A stretch of 7,674 nucleotides of DNA from an uncultured Desulfovibrio sp. (lineage in GTDB: Bacteria; Desulfobacterota; Desulfovibrionia; Desulfovibrionales; Desulfovibrionaceae). The DNA lies in the NCBI GenBank assembly GCA_947177085.1, contig CAMWTD010000107.1, positions 1 through 7,674 of the forward strand, in the 5' to 3' direction. The position numbers and the translations under genes are program-made. Under the pieces are notes generated by a model that did no database searches, was not told where the DNA came from, and worked only from the letters and a program-made list of their open reading frames with translations. Shown here piece by piece: positions 1-7,130 of this stretch (positions within the stretch are counted from its first letter, which is position 1; each line of letters begins with the position of its first letter).

Positions 1-22
1 TCCTCCAGCCTGCGGGGGCGTC

Positions 23-2185
23 ATGATACGCATCCAGGAAGTTCTGGACAAGGTTTCGGAAAACAACACGAAAGCCAATCTCGAGCTCATCCAGCACGCC
101 TATGTCTATGCGGCCACGGCGCACGCCGGCCAGACGCGGCTTTCGGGCGAACCCTACCTGTCGCACCCGCTGGCCGTGGCCTCCACCCTGGCGGAAATGG
201 GTTTTGACGAGTCCACCGTGGCCGCGGGCCTGCTCCACGATACCGTGGAGGACACCAAGGCGACCATTGAGGAAATCGACGAGAATTTTGGCGAGGATGT
301 GGCCGACATCGTCGACGGCGTGACCAAGATCAGCATGATCACCTTTGAAAACAAGGAGGAGGCCCAGGCCGAGAATATCCGCAAGATGATCCTCGCCATG
401 AGCCACGACATGCGGGTGCTCATGGTCAAGCTGGCGGACAGGCTGCACAACATGCAGACCCTCGATTTCCAGAAGGCCCACAAGCAGCGCCGCATTGCCC
501 AGGAAACCATGGATATTTACGCGCCGCTCGCCAACCGCCTGGGCCTCAACGTGCTCAAGCGCCGTCTTGAGGACCTGAGCTTCAAGTACCTCAGGCCCGA
601 CATCTATAACCAGATCGACCACTGGCTCGACACCCATCAGGTGGTGGAAAAGCACATCATCGACAAGGTGGTCAACCTGCTCCGCGACCTTCTGGCCTCC
701 AACGGCATTGAGGGCGAGGTCTACGGGCGTATCAAGCACAAGTACAGCATCTATAAAAAGATGCAGTCCCAGTCCCTCACGCTGGACGAAATGCACGATA
801 TCATGGCCTTTCGCGTCCTCGTCAAGGACATCAAGGACTGTTATGCCGTGCTCGGCCTGGTACATTCGCAGTGGAAGCCAGTGTACGGCCGTTTCAAGGA
901 CTATATTTCCATGCCCAAGGCCAATGGCTACCAGAGCCTGCATACCACGGTCATCGGGCCCGAGGGCGAGCGTATCGAGATCCAGATCCGCACCGAGGAC
1001 ATGCACCGCCAGGCCGAGCACGGCGTGGCCGCGCACTGGCTCTACAAGGAGAAGGGCCGCGTCAATACCAAGGATCTTGAGCAATTTTCGTGGCTCAGGG
1101 AAATTTTTGAGCGGCAGGGCGAGGAGGCTGACTCACGGGAGTTCATGCACTCCTTGAAGATGGACCTCTTCAAGGACGAGGTCTATGTCTACACTCCGGC
1201 CGGGGATGTTAAAGAACTGCCTGAAGGAGCCACGCCGCTCGACTTCGCCTTCCATATCCACACCAAGGTGGGCCAGCACTGCGCCGGGGCGAAGATCAAC
1301 GGCCGCCTCATGCCTCTGGGCACGGAGCTCAAGAACGGCGACATCGTGGAAATCGTCACCGACCCGGCCCGCAATCCCAACCGCGACTGGCTCAAGCTCG
1401 TCAAGACGGCCCGGGCGCGCAGCCGCATCCAGCGCTACCTGCGTACCGAGGAGCGCACCCATGCCGTCGCGCTCGGCCGCGAAATGCTGGAGAAGGAAGG
1501 CCGCAAGGTCAGCCTCAATGTGAGCAAGGCCCACAAGGAGGGCCACCTCGCCATTGTGGCCCAGGACATGAACTTCGACAGCGTTGACGACCTCGTGGCC
1601 GCGGTGGGCTATGCCCATATAACGCCGCGCAAGGTGCTCAACCGCCTCTATGCGGTGCTGCACCCCGAGGCCGTGGCCCCGGCCGCGCCCGAGCCGCCGA
1701 GCGTCAAGGAGAGCAAGGAGGCCGCGCGCAAGAAGACCGAGGGCGTGGGCATTTCCGGGGTGGACGGCGTGCTCATGCGCTTTGCCAAGTGCTGCAATCC
1801 AGTCCCGGGCGACCCCATCATCGGCTATATCAGCCGGGGTATGGGCATCACCGTGCACCGGGCCGATTGCCCCAATGTGGCCAACATGGAGCCGGAACGG
1901 CTCATCTCCGTCCACTGGGAGGGCACGGAGGCCGAGCAGCCCTACGAGGCGGGCATATTCATCATCTCGCAAAACGTGGCGGGCGTCCTCGCGCGCGTTT
2001 CCGAGGTCATCGCCCAGAGCGGCGTCAACATCACGGGCCTGAGCATGGATACCCAGGTGGACGGCAGGGCGCGGCTGCGCTTCACCGTGGAGGTAAAGAG
2101 CGCGAACCAGCTCTACCAGCTCATTGAGGATATCCGCGCGTTGCCGGACATCCTCGAAGTGGTGCGCGACACCGAGGACGCCTGA
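23..2185 (+). CDS. rel: Bifunctional (p)ppGpp synthetase/hydrolase (RelA/SpoT homologue, Rsh)
   Basis: This cytoplasmic enzyme of the stringent response makes (p)ppGpp from ATP and GDP/GTP and also hydrolyses it. The 720 residues show the complete long-RSH architecture. The HD hydrolase domain (about 25-180) has H48, the H72-D73 pair in LLHDTVEDT, and D139 in KLADRLHNM. The synthetase domain (about 235-345) has D259, RFKDYISMPKANGYQSLHT (290-308) and EIQIRT with E319. A TGS domain (about 384-446), a helical region, a proline-rich linker (547-573), a CC/zinc-finger-like motif (C590, C591, H612, C616) and a C-terminal ACT domain (643-715) follow. The RFKD loop, rather than the acidic ExDD form of RelA, fits a bifunctional enzyme, and the hydrolase residues are intact. 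The ATG at 23 follows a G-rich stretch (14-18) that is not a classical Shine-Dalgarno, but it gives the expected family length. Domain assignment is secure; the choice of name rel or spoT is convention. Confidence 0.96.
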   Translation: MIRIQEVLDKVSENNTKANLELIQHAYVYAATAHAGQTRLSGEPYLSHPLAVASTLAEMGFDESTVAAGLLHDTVEDTKATIEEIDENFGEDVADIVDGVTKISMITFENKEEAQAENIRKMILAMSHDMRVLMVKLADRLHNMQTLDFQKAHKQRRIAQETMDIYAPLANRLGLNVLKRRLEDLSFKYLRPDIYNQIDHWLDTHQVVEKHIIDKVVNLLRDLLASNGIEGEVYGRIKHKYSIYKKMQSQSLTLDEMHDIMAFRVLVKDIKDCYAVLGLVHSQWKPVYGRFKDYISMPKANGYQSLHTTVIGPEGERIEIQIRTEDMHRQAEHGVAAHWLYKEKGRVNTKDLEQFSWLREIFERQGEEADSREFMHSLKMDLFKDEVYVYTPAGDVKELPEGATPLDFAFHIHTKVGQHCAGAKINGRLMPLGTELKNGDIVEIVTDPARNPNRDWLKLVKTARARSRIQRYLRTEERTHAVALGREMLEKEGRKVSLNVSKAHKEGHLAIVAQDMNFDSVDDLVAAVGYAHITPRKVLNRLYAVLHPEAVAPAAPEPPSVKESKEAARKKTEGVGISGVDGVLMRFAKCCNPVPGDPIIGYISRGMGITVHRADCPNVANMEPERLISVHWEGTEAEQPYEAGIFIISQNVAGVLARVSEVIAQSGVNITGLSMDTQVDGRARLRFTVEVKSANQLYQLIEDIRALPDILEVVRDTEDA

Positions 2186-2199
2186 GCCAGGCCGAAGCC

Positions 2200-2239
2200 G
2201 GGGAGGGGGCGTCTCTCTGCCGCTATGGCCGACCTCCCC
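2200..2239 (+). other. Weak stem-loop after rel, not a clear terminator
   Basis: GGGGAGG at 2200-2206 can pair with CCTCCCC at 2233-2239 around a 26-base loop, 15 bases after the rel stop codon. No T-run follows, so intrinsic termination is not supported. It may slow or protect the 3' end of the rel message, or mean nothing in this GC-rich DNA. Whether rel and yajC are co-transcribed cannot be decided from the sequence. Confidence 0.25.
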
Positions 2240-2255
2240 CACGCCCACGCATGGC

Positions 2256-2284
2256 TTGCAAATTCCGCCGGTACAGGCTAAGAG
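2256..2284 (+). promoter_or_regulatory. Possible weak sigma-70-type promoter for yajC-secDF
   Basis: TTGCAA (2256-2261) resembles a -35 box and lies 17 bases before TAAGAG (2279-2284), a poor -10 match. It sits in the only AT-richer patch between rel and yajC. Transcription from here would include the leader hairpin at 2311-2332. The match is weak and rests on position and spacing only. Confidence 0.2.
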
Positions 2285-2310
2285 CAGGGGCTACTTTTTG
2301 CAACTTGGCC

Positions 2311-2332
2311 GACGTGGGGGCCACCCCGCGTC
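2311..2332 (+). other. Strong leader hairpin upstream of yajC
   Basis: GACGTGGGG (2311-2319) pairs with CCCCGCGTC (2324-2332): nine pairs, one of them G-U, around a four-base loop. It ends 13 bases before the yajC Shine-Dalgarno. The following bases are not T-rich, so it is not a terminator. A role in mRNA stability, ribosome access or protein binding is inferred; the base pairing is read directly from the sequence. Confidence 0.5.
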
Positions 2333-2345
2333 AGACTACACCTCT

Positions 2346-2350
2346 GGAGG
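2346..2350 (+). promoter_or_regulatory. Ribosome binding site fixing the TTG start of yajC
   Basis: GGAGG lies six bases before TTG at 2357. This is near-ideal spacing and identifies the non-ATG codon as the true start. The first in-frame ATG (2381) has no comparable site and would remove the MFESIAFA N-terminus that resembles YajC proteins of related bacteria. Confidence 0.85.
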
Positions 2351-2356
2351 TGCGCT

Positions 2357-2704
2357 TTGTTTGAATCCATCGCTTTCGCCATGGGCACGCCCCAGGCCGG
2401 GGGCGCGGCCCCCGAGGGCACGGACATGCTCATGCAGTTCCTGCCGCTCATCCTAATGTTCGTCATTTTCTGGTTCCTGCTCATCCGGCCGCAGCAAAAG
2501 CGCGCCAAGGCGCACAAGCAGATGCTCTCCGAGCTCAAGCGCGGCGACCATGTGGTGACCTCCAGCGGCATCATCGGCCGCATCCTCGAAATCGACGACG
2601 AGCAGGTGCTTCTCGAAAGCGGAGACTCCAAGCTGCGCATTTCACGCGCTGCCGTGGGCGGCCTCATGCAGGCGAGCGCCCCGGCCCCAGCGGAAAAGAA
2701 GTAG
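2357..2704 (+). CDS. yajC: Preprotein translocase accessory subunit YajC
   Basis: YajC is a small inner-membrane protein that associates with SecD and SecF and contacts the SecYEG translocon; it is generally non-essential. The 115 residues show the family pattern. A short N-terminal segment precedes a single hydrophobic helix (about 25-43). Directly after it comes the signature RPQQKR (44-49) with a basic AKAHKQ stretch. A soluble domain then contains KRGDHVVTSSGIIGRI (about 62-77). The tail is Ala/Pro-rich and ends in Lys-Lys. The start is a TTG codon supported by a strong Shine-Dalgarno. It is the first gene of a yajC-secD-secF cluster, with 126 bases to secD. A low-efficiency start codon could keep expression modest, but that is inference. 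The family assignment is firm. Confidence 0.95.
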   Translation: MFESIAFAMGTPQAGGAAPEGTDMLMQFLPLILMFVIFWFLLIRPQQKRAKAHKQMLSELKRGDHVVTSSGIIGRILEIDDEQVLLESGDSKLRISRAAVGGLMQASAPAPAEKK

Positions 2705-2797
2705 ACGGCTTTTCCCGTCCGTATCAGGCCGGGCCGGGGGCCGCGCCGCCCCGCATGGAGACGCGCGCCATCCGCCCGGCGGTTCCGTTGTCATTTT

Positions 2798-2812
2798 CGG
2801 CCATGTGGGCCG
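2798..2812 (+). other. Short hairpin just upstream of the secD ribosome site
   Basis: CGGCC (2798-2802) pairs perfectly with GGCCG (2808-2812) around the five-base loop ATGTG. The stem ends about six bases before the GGAAGGTG Shine-Dalgarno (2819-2825 region) of secD. It is only five base pairs, so it could be chance in GC-rich DNA. It is listed because yajC and secF have hairpins in the same position. Confidence 0.35.
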
Positions 2813-2830
2813 TATTCTGGAAGGTGAACG

Positions 2831-4420
2831 ATGGGTCTGCGGTGGCGACTCGGCATTTCCGTGCTGGTATTCTTGCTCTGCCTGGTCTACGCGCTGCCGA
2901 GCATTCCGGGCATAGGGACGGCGCTGGAGCGTATCCTGCCCGCGAGCAAGATCAATCTCGGCCTTGACCTCAAGGGCGGCATTCACCTCACACTGGGCGT
3001 GGATGTGGCCAAGGCCGTCAGCAATGCCCTTGCACTGGCCGGACAGGACGTGCGCCGTGTGGCGCAGGATGAAAAGATCGTGGTGCTCAGGCCGCGCGTC
3101 GTGGGCGGCACTACCCTGGAATTCGTCCTGCCGCGCGCCGAAAACGAGCCCAAGCTCCAGGAATTGCTGGCCCGCCACTTCCCCCAACTGAGTGTGGAGG
3201 AGCCCCAGCGAGGGGATGCCGGCCAGTTGCGCTATGTGGCGCACTTTACCTCCGACGAGGTGACGCGCCTCGAAAACATGGCGCTTGATCAGGCCCTGCG
3301 CACCATCCGCAACCGCATCGACCAGTTCGGCGTGGCCGAGCCCGACATCCGCAAGCAGGCGGACAATCGCATCCAGGTGCAGCTCCCCGGCATTTCTGAC
3401 CCGCGCCGCGCTGTGCAGATTATCGGACAGACCGCGCACCTCGAATTTCATCTGGTGCGCGACGATGTGGACCCGGGCAAGGCTGTGCTGCCCTCGGGCG
3501 TTGTGGTGCTGCCCCTACTGGAATCCGCTTCGGGTCAGGGCAAGGAAGCCCAGAAGGAAGGCCGCATCGCCGTGGAGAAGGACGCCATGCTCACCGGCGA
3601 GGATGTGGCCGATGCCCGCCCCGCCTTTGACCAGATGAACCAGGCCTATGTGACCCTCAACTTCAATGGTCGCGGCGGCCGAATCTTCGAGCGCGTGACC
3701 GGAGAAAACGTGGGGCGGCGCATGGCCATCGTGCTCGACGGCAAGGTCTATTCCGCGCCCGTCATCCGCGAGCGCATCGGCGGCGGCAGGGCCAGCATTT
3801 CCGGCAACTTCACCACCGCAGAGGCGCAGGACCTCGCCATCGTGCTCAGGGCCGGCTCGCTGCCGGCCCCGGTCTCCGTGCTTGAGGAGCGCAGCGTGGG
3901 CCCCTCCCTCGGGCAGGAATCCATCGACAGCGGCGTGCGCGCGGCCCTTGTGGGCGCGGCGCTCGTCATCATCTTCATGGCCGTCTATTACGGCATAAGC
4001 GGCGTCATCGCCGACGTCATGCTCTGCTTCACCATGCTCATCGTCATGGCGGGCATGGGGGCCTTCGGCGCCACGCTGACCCTGCCGGGCATTGCCGGCA
4101 TCGTGCTCACCATCGGCATGGCCGTGGACGCCAACGTGCTCATTTACGAGCGCATCCGCGAGGAGCTGCGCCACGGGCTCACGCCGCTCGCCGCCGTGAA
4201 GGCGGGCTTTGACCGCGCGGCCATTTCCATCACCGACTCGAACCTGACGACCATCATCGCCACGGTGGTGCTCTACCAGTTTGGCACGGGCCCCATCCGC
4301 GGTTTTGCGGTCACGCTTTCGCTCGGCATCATTGCCTCCATGTTCACGGCCATCTTTGTTTCGCGGGCTATTTTTGAGGAATGGGCCCGCCATTGTGGCC
4401 CCAAGGGCATCAGCATCTAG
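2831..4420 (+). CDS. secD: Protein translocase subunit SecD
   Basis: SecD is the larger half of the SecDF membrane complex, which couples the proton gradient to late steps of protein export through SecYEG. The protein has 529 residues. A first membrane helix (about 7-24) is followed by the KINLGLDLKGG signature (40-50). The large periplasmic region includes TIRNRIDQFGVAEPDI (158-172) and a second subdomain around 270-345. Five further membrane segments lie between about 369 and 513. The TM4 motif GIVLTIGMAVDANVLIYERIREEL (423-446) carries the conserved Asp (D433) and Arg (R441) region linked to proton transfer in the SecDF/RND superfamily. The ATG has a good Shine-Dalgarno (GGAAGGTG). It lies between yajC and secF on the same strand, so co-transcription is likely. 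Nothing is missing. Confidence 0.97.
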   Translation: MGLRWRLGISVLVFLLCLVYALPSIPGIGTALERILPASKINLGLDLKGGIHLTLGVDVAKAVSNALALAGQDVRRVAQDEKIVVLRPRVVGGTTLEFVLPRAENEPKLQELLARHFPQLSVEEPQRGDAGQLRYVAHFTSDEVTRLENMALDQALRTIRNRIDQFGVAEPDIRKQADNRIQVQLPGISDPRRAVQIIGQTAHLEFHLVRDDVDPGKAVLPSGVVVLPLLESASGQGKEAQKEGRIAVEKDAMLTGEDVADARPAFDQMNQAYVTLNFNGRGGRIFERVTGENVGRRMAIVLDGKVYSAPVIRERIGGGRASISGNFTTAEAQDLAIVLRAGSLPAPVSVLEERSVGPSLGQESIDSGVRAALVGAALVIIFMAVYYGISGVIADVMLCFTMLIVMAGMGAFGATLTLPGIAGIVLTIGMAVDANVLIYERIREELRHGLTPLAAVKAGFDRAAISITDSNLTTIIATVVLYQFGTGPIRGFAVTLSLGIIASMFTAIFVSRAIFEEWARHCGPKGISI

Positions 4421-4455
4421 CGCGGCCCCCTGCGGGCTTGCGGCGGGCAATCACT

Positions 4456-4474
4456 CCGGGGCACAAAGCCCCGG
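4456..4474 (+). other. Perfect 7-bp hairpin in the secD-secF gap
   Basis: CCGGGGC (4456-4462) pairs exactly with GCCCCGG (4468-4474) around the loop ACAAA. It lies in the 72-base gap between secD and secF and ends eight bases before the secF Shine-Dalgarno. No T-run follows, so it is unlikely to terminate transcription. Stabilising a processed message or tuning secF translation relative to secD are plausible inferred roles. Confidence 0.5.
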
Positions 4475-4482
4475 GCGCACAT

Positions 4483-4486
4483 GGAG
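4483..4486 (+). promoter_or_regulatory. Ribosome binding site deciding the secF start
   Basis: GGAG at 4483-4486 lies six bases before the ATG at 4493 and overlaps an earlier in-frame ATG at 4481. The earlier ATG has only a weak G-rich context upstream. The second ATG, giving MGFAFIKHDTHIDF, is therefore preferred; the longer form would add only Met-Glu-Lys-Pro. Confidence 0.75.
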
Positions 4487-4492
4487 AAACCC

Positions 4493-5593
4493 ATGGGCTT
4501 CGCATTCATCAAGCATGACACCCATATCGACTTCATCGGCAAAAGGCGCTGGGCCTATGCCATTTCCATCCTTATCCTGCTGGCCGGCCTCGCCTCGGTG
4601 TTGTGGGGCAATGGCCTGAGGCTGGGCATCGACTTCGCTGGCGGCGTTATCGTGCAGGTGCAGTTTGCGCAGCCGGTCGAGGATGAGGCCCTCAAGAAGA
4701 GTCTCAACATTCCAGAGCTCCCCGGCATCACCACCCAGCGTTTTGGCGAGGGCGGGCGCGACTATCTGCTGCGCTTTTCCAGCTCGGAAAGCGGGGATGC
4801 CTCTGTCCTGCGCACCAATGTGCTCAAGGCGCTGGCGCAGGCTTTCCCGGACAATCCCGCCGAGATCCAGCGGCTGGAGGTTGTGGGCCCCAAGGTGGGC
4901 GACGACCTCACCAACAAGGCCCTGAGCGCGCTTTACTATGCCGTGCTGCTCATCGCCGTCTATATTTCCGGCAGGTTCGAGCAGCGCTGGATGGCGGGCG
5001 CGATCATGGCGGCGGCCCTCTGGGGCGGCATGTACCTCTTCAGCTTCACTCCGGTGAGCATGGGCTGGCAGGTCCTGCTGGCGCTCGCCATCACCCTGAT
5101 GGTCTGCTTTGTCCTCAAGCTGAACTTCGCGCTTGGCGCTGTGGTGGGCCTCCTGCATGACGTGTTCATCACCCTAGGGCTGCTCTCTATCCTCGATGTG
5201 GAGATCGACCTCAATGTCATGGCGGCCATCCTGACCATCGTGGGCTATTCGCTCAACGACACCATCATCGTCTATGACCGCCTGCGCGAAAACCTGCGCG
5301 CCCGGCCCGAGCTGGACCTTGCCTCGCTTATCAACCGCAGCGTCAACCAGACGCTCTCGCGCACCATCCTCACAAGCGGCACCACCTTTGTGGCCACGCT
5401 CTCGCTCTTCCTGCTTGGCGGCGGCGTTATCCATGATTTCGCGCTCACCATGCTCATTGGCGTGGTGGTGGGCACGGCCTCGTCCATCTATGTTTCTTCC
5501 GCCATTCTCCTCGCCTTGGGCGATACGGATTTTTATGTCCGCGCCCAGGAAAAGGAAAAGTACGAGCGCCCCGGAGAGCACGGCATCGTCTAG
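4493..5593 (+). CDS. secF: Protein translocase subunit SecF, with extra transmembrane hairpin
   Basis: SecF partners SecD in the proton-driven export motor of the inner membrane. From the ATG at 4493 it has 366 residues, longer than the roughly 300-325 usual for SecF. A first helix (about 20-38) precedes the GLRLGIDFAGG signature (41-51) and a periplasmic domain. VGPKVGDDL (131-139) comes before the second helix. TIVGYSLNDTIIVYDRLRENLR (248-269) is the conserved TM4 region with the key Asp, and two more helices end near 342. Between VGP (131-133) and HD in LLHDVFITLG (222-223) lie about 90 residues, where other SecF proteins I know have about 45. The extra part (about 160-208) is hydrophobic and looks like a second copy of the TM2/TM3 hairpin, predicting eight rather than six membrane helices. 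The tail is charged. Family assignment is firm; topology is inferred. Confidence 0.95.
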   Translation: MGFAFIKHDTHIDFIGKRRWAYAISILILLAGLASVLWGNGLRLGIDFAGGVIVQVQFAQPVEDEALKKSLNIPELPGITTQRFGEGGRDYLLRFSSSESGDASVLRTNVLKALAQAFPDNPAEIQRLEVVGPKVGDDLTNKALSALYYAVLLIAVYISGRFEQRWMAGAIMAAALWGGMYLFSFTPVSMGWQVLLALAITLMVCFVLKLNFALGAVVGLLHDVFITLGLLSILDVEIDLNVMAAILTIVGYSLNDTIIVYDRLRENLRARPELDLASLINRSVNQTLSRTILTSGTTFVATLSLFLLGGGVIHDFALTMLIGVVVGTASSIYVSSAILLALGDTDFYVRAQEKEKYERPGEHGIV

Positions 5594-5615
5594 CTCTTTT
5601 TCGCGACGCTTTCCG

Positions 5616-5654
5616 GCCGCCCCTGTGGATTCCGCGGGGGCGGCTTTGCCTTTT
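5616..5654 (+). terminator. Rho-independent terminator after secF
   Basis: GCCGCCCC (5616-5623) pairs perfectly with GGGGCGGC (5637-5644). The stem extends inward through G-C and G-U pairs to a three-base loop at about 5629-5631. The stem is followed by TTTGCCTTTT (5645-5654). It lies 22 bases after the secF stop codon and marks the end of the yajC-secD-secF transcript. Confidence 0.85.
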
Positions 5655-5720
5655 AAGGGAATGGCTTTTGCAAAGATTGGGGTGCGCTGGAAGATATTTC
5701 CGGCGTCAGGGTGATGCCCT

Positions 5721-6023
5721 ATGCAGGTTTCAGGCAGCTACAGCGCCATCGGCGCGCTCACCGGAATTGAGCCCTCCCGGCAGACGCGCCGGGAGCGGCG
5801 GCGGGGCGGTGCAGGGTCCGGGGACACTGTTTCCATTTCCGAAGAGGCGATGGCGGCGTTCCGTAATTCTCTCCCCGTGGGACGTGAGTACCGCGACGAA
5901 GCGGAGCAGGAGGCTGCCGCCAAATTTCGGCAGGCGCTCGAAGATGCCTGGAACGAAAACGACGGCGCAGAGACCTCGCTGATGGGCCAGTTGCGGGGGC
6001 TTTGGGGCAAGTTCCGCGACTAG
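5721..6023 (+). CDS. Small soluble protein of unknown function
   Basis: I do not recognise a characterised family. The 100-residue product has no signal peptide or membrane helix. The N-terminal third (1-35) is polar, with a strongly basic cluster TRRERRRGG (22-30). A DTVSISEEAMAAFR segment (35-48) follows. A charged, probably helical region rich in Glu and Ala (55-80) and an aromatic/basic end LRGLWGKFRD (91-100) complete it. A D-x-V-S-I-S-x-E-A string occurs in various small, flagellar-regulator-like bacterial proteins such as FlgM, but that is a loose resemblance and not a basis for naming it. The ATG is preceded by AGGGTG (5708-5713) at good spacing. It stands alone after the secF terminator and converges with the pseudouridine synthase gene. 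Sensible composition and codon use make it likely real. Confidence 0.7.
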   Translation: MQVSGSYSAIGALTGIEPSRQTRRERRRGGAGSGDTVSISEEAMAAFRNSLPVGREYRDEAEQEAAAKFRQALEDAWNENDGAETSLMGQLRGLWGKFRD

Positions 6024-6132
6024 GCAATGCTCCAGAAAGCCCGGGAATCTTTTCCGTCGTTGTCTTTTCCGGCATGAGGATGCCAACTCCACGTGTCAAC
6101 GGCCAGCCGGGCCTGCCAGGGGATGACGCGCT

Positions 6133-7029
6133 TCAGGCCTTTTCCGGCAGTCCGACGCTCTTGCGGAGCGCCCGGACTTCGGCAGGTTCCAGAACGCGCG
6201 TCTCGGCCGCCTTGAGTGTGCCCAGGGAGAGGCCCCCTTCGGCCACGCGTGTGAGGCGCAGGATGGTCAGGCCAAGATCGTCACACATGCGGCGGATTTG
6301 GCGATTGACGCCCTGCCGCAGGACGAGCCGCAGCAAAGTGCCGCGCCTGTCCTGCGTCAGCACGCGCGAGGCCTCCACCGGGAGGAGGGGAGTGCCGTCC
6401 GAAAGCCGCATCCCGCTGCGCATGATTTCCAGGTGTCGCTCGGGAACGTCCCCGCGAACCAGTACCTCATATACCTTATCTACATGGTGGCGCGGATGGA
6501 TGAGGCGGTTGGCGAGGTCGCCGTCATTGGTGAGCAGGAGCAGCCCTTCGGAAAAATAGTCCAGCCGTCCCACCGGGAAAAGGCCCAGGCCCCGGGCCGT
6601 TTCCGGCAACAGGTCCATGACCGTGGGACGGCCCTGCGGGTCGCTTATGGTGCAGACTGTGCCCACGGGCTTGTGCAGGAGCAGATAGGCGTGTTCCCGC
6701 CGTGCGGGAAGCGGCCTGCCATCCACGGCAACGCTGTCGCCGGGAAGCACCCGGCGGCCCGGAGTGGTCTCGGGGACGCCGTTCACTGAGACGCGCCCGG
6801 CAAAAATCAGCTCGTCAGCTTTGCGGCGGGCGCACAGGCCCGAGGCGGCAATGGCCTTGTTCAGGCGCAGTCCCTCGGCGGCAGCCCCGGAACTTGAGCC
6901 GCGAATGCTTGCATTGTGTGCGATGTGCCCGGGCCTTGAAGATGGCCTTGCATCGACGTGCTTGCCGGAAGCCGGCGGGCGGCCATGCGCGGATCTGGAA
7001 TGTCCGGACGGATTTTTGGGATCTTTCAT
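6133..7029 (-). CDS. rRNA pseudouridine synthase, RsuA/RluB family
   Basis: This enzyme isomerises a specific uridine in ribosomal RNA to pseudouridine. From the start chosen here it has 298 residues. An S4 RNA-binding domain (about 54-110) begins LRLNKAIAASGLCARRKADELIFAGRV. The catalytic domain contains LLLHKPVGTVCT (116-127) and GRLDYFSEGLLLLTNDGD (154-171), with the catalytic Asp at 157. NRQIRRMCDDLGL (242-254) is typical of the RsuA/RluB/RluE/RluF group. The S4 domain plus overall length favour an RluB-like enzyme, but the target base cannot be read from sequence. Residues 1-53 are Ser/Arg/Pro/His-rich and look disordered. The start is uncertain: ATG at 7029 has GGGAAG just upstream, while in-frame ATGs at 7065 and 7107 would add 12 or 26 residues with weaker sites. 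It converges with the small gene ending at 6023. Confidence 0.9.
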   Translation of the reverse strand: MKDPKNPSGHSRSAHGRPPASGKHVDARPSSRPGHIAHNASIRGSSSGAAAEGLRLNKAIAASGLCARRKADELIFAGRVSVNGVPETTPGRRVLPGDSVAVDGRPLPARREHAYLLLHKPVGTVCTISDPQGRPTVMDLLPETARGLGLFPVGRLDYFSEGLLLLTNDGDLANRLIHPRHHVDKVYEVLVRGDVPERHLEIMRSGMRLSDGTPLLPVEASRVLTQDRRGTLLRLVLRQGVNRQIRRMCDDLGLTILRLTRVAEGGLSLGTLKAAETRVLEPAEVRALRKSVGLPEKA

Positions 7030-7130
7030 GCAGCTTCCCGAAGATGTCCTTATGGCTGTCGTCATGCTGCGCGATGCGGCTGCGCACGTCAAGTGGAGGA
7101 CCTTCATGGACTTTCGATTCTATTAGTTTA

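Noticed and set aside
1133..2248. Long minus-strand open frame (371 codons) opposite rel
   Set aside because: It lies antisense to a complete, well-supported Rel, and its translation is His/Arg/Gly/Ala-rich with no domain. It is a typical shadow frame in GC-rich DNA.
2642..3451. Minus-strand open frame spanning the yajC-secD gap
   Set aside because: It covers the secD start and ribosome site in antisense, and the product shows no recognisable domain or plausible start region.
3515..4450. Long minus-strand open frame opposite secD
   Set aside because: It is extremely His/Asp/Gly/Ala-rich without recognisable motifs and fully antisense to secD.
5662..5698. Possible sigma-54 or sigma-70 promoter before the 5721 gene (TGGC..., TTGCAA, GATATT)
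   Set aside because: Spacing does not fit the -24/-12 elements, and TTGCAA to GATATT is 19 bases apart with poor matches.
6024..6132. Shared terminator between the convergent genes
   Set aside because: Only a 5-bp hairpin (GGCAT/ATGCC at 6071-6084) and imperfect pairing around CCCGGG are present, with no proper T-run for either direction.
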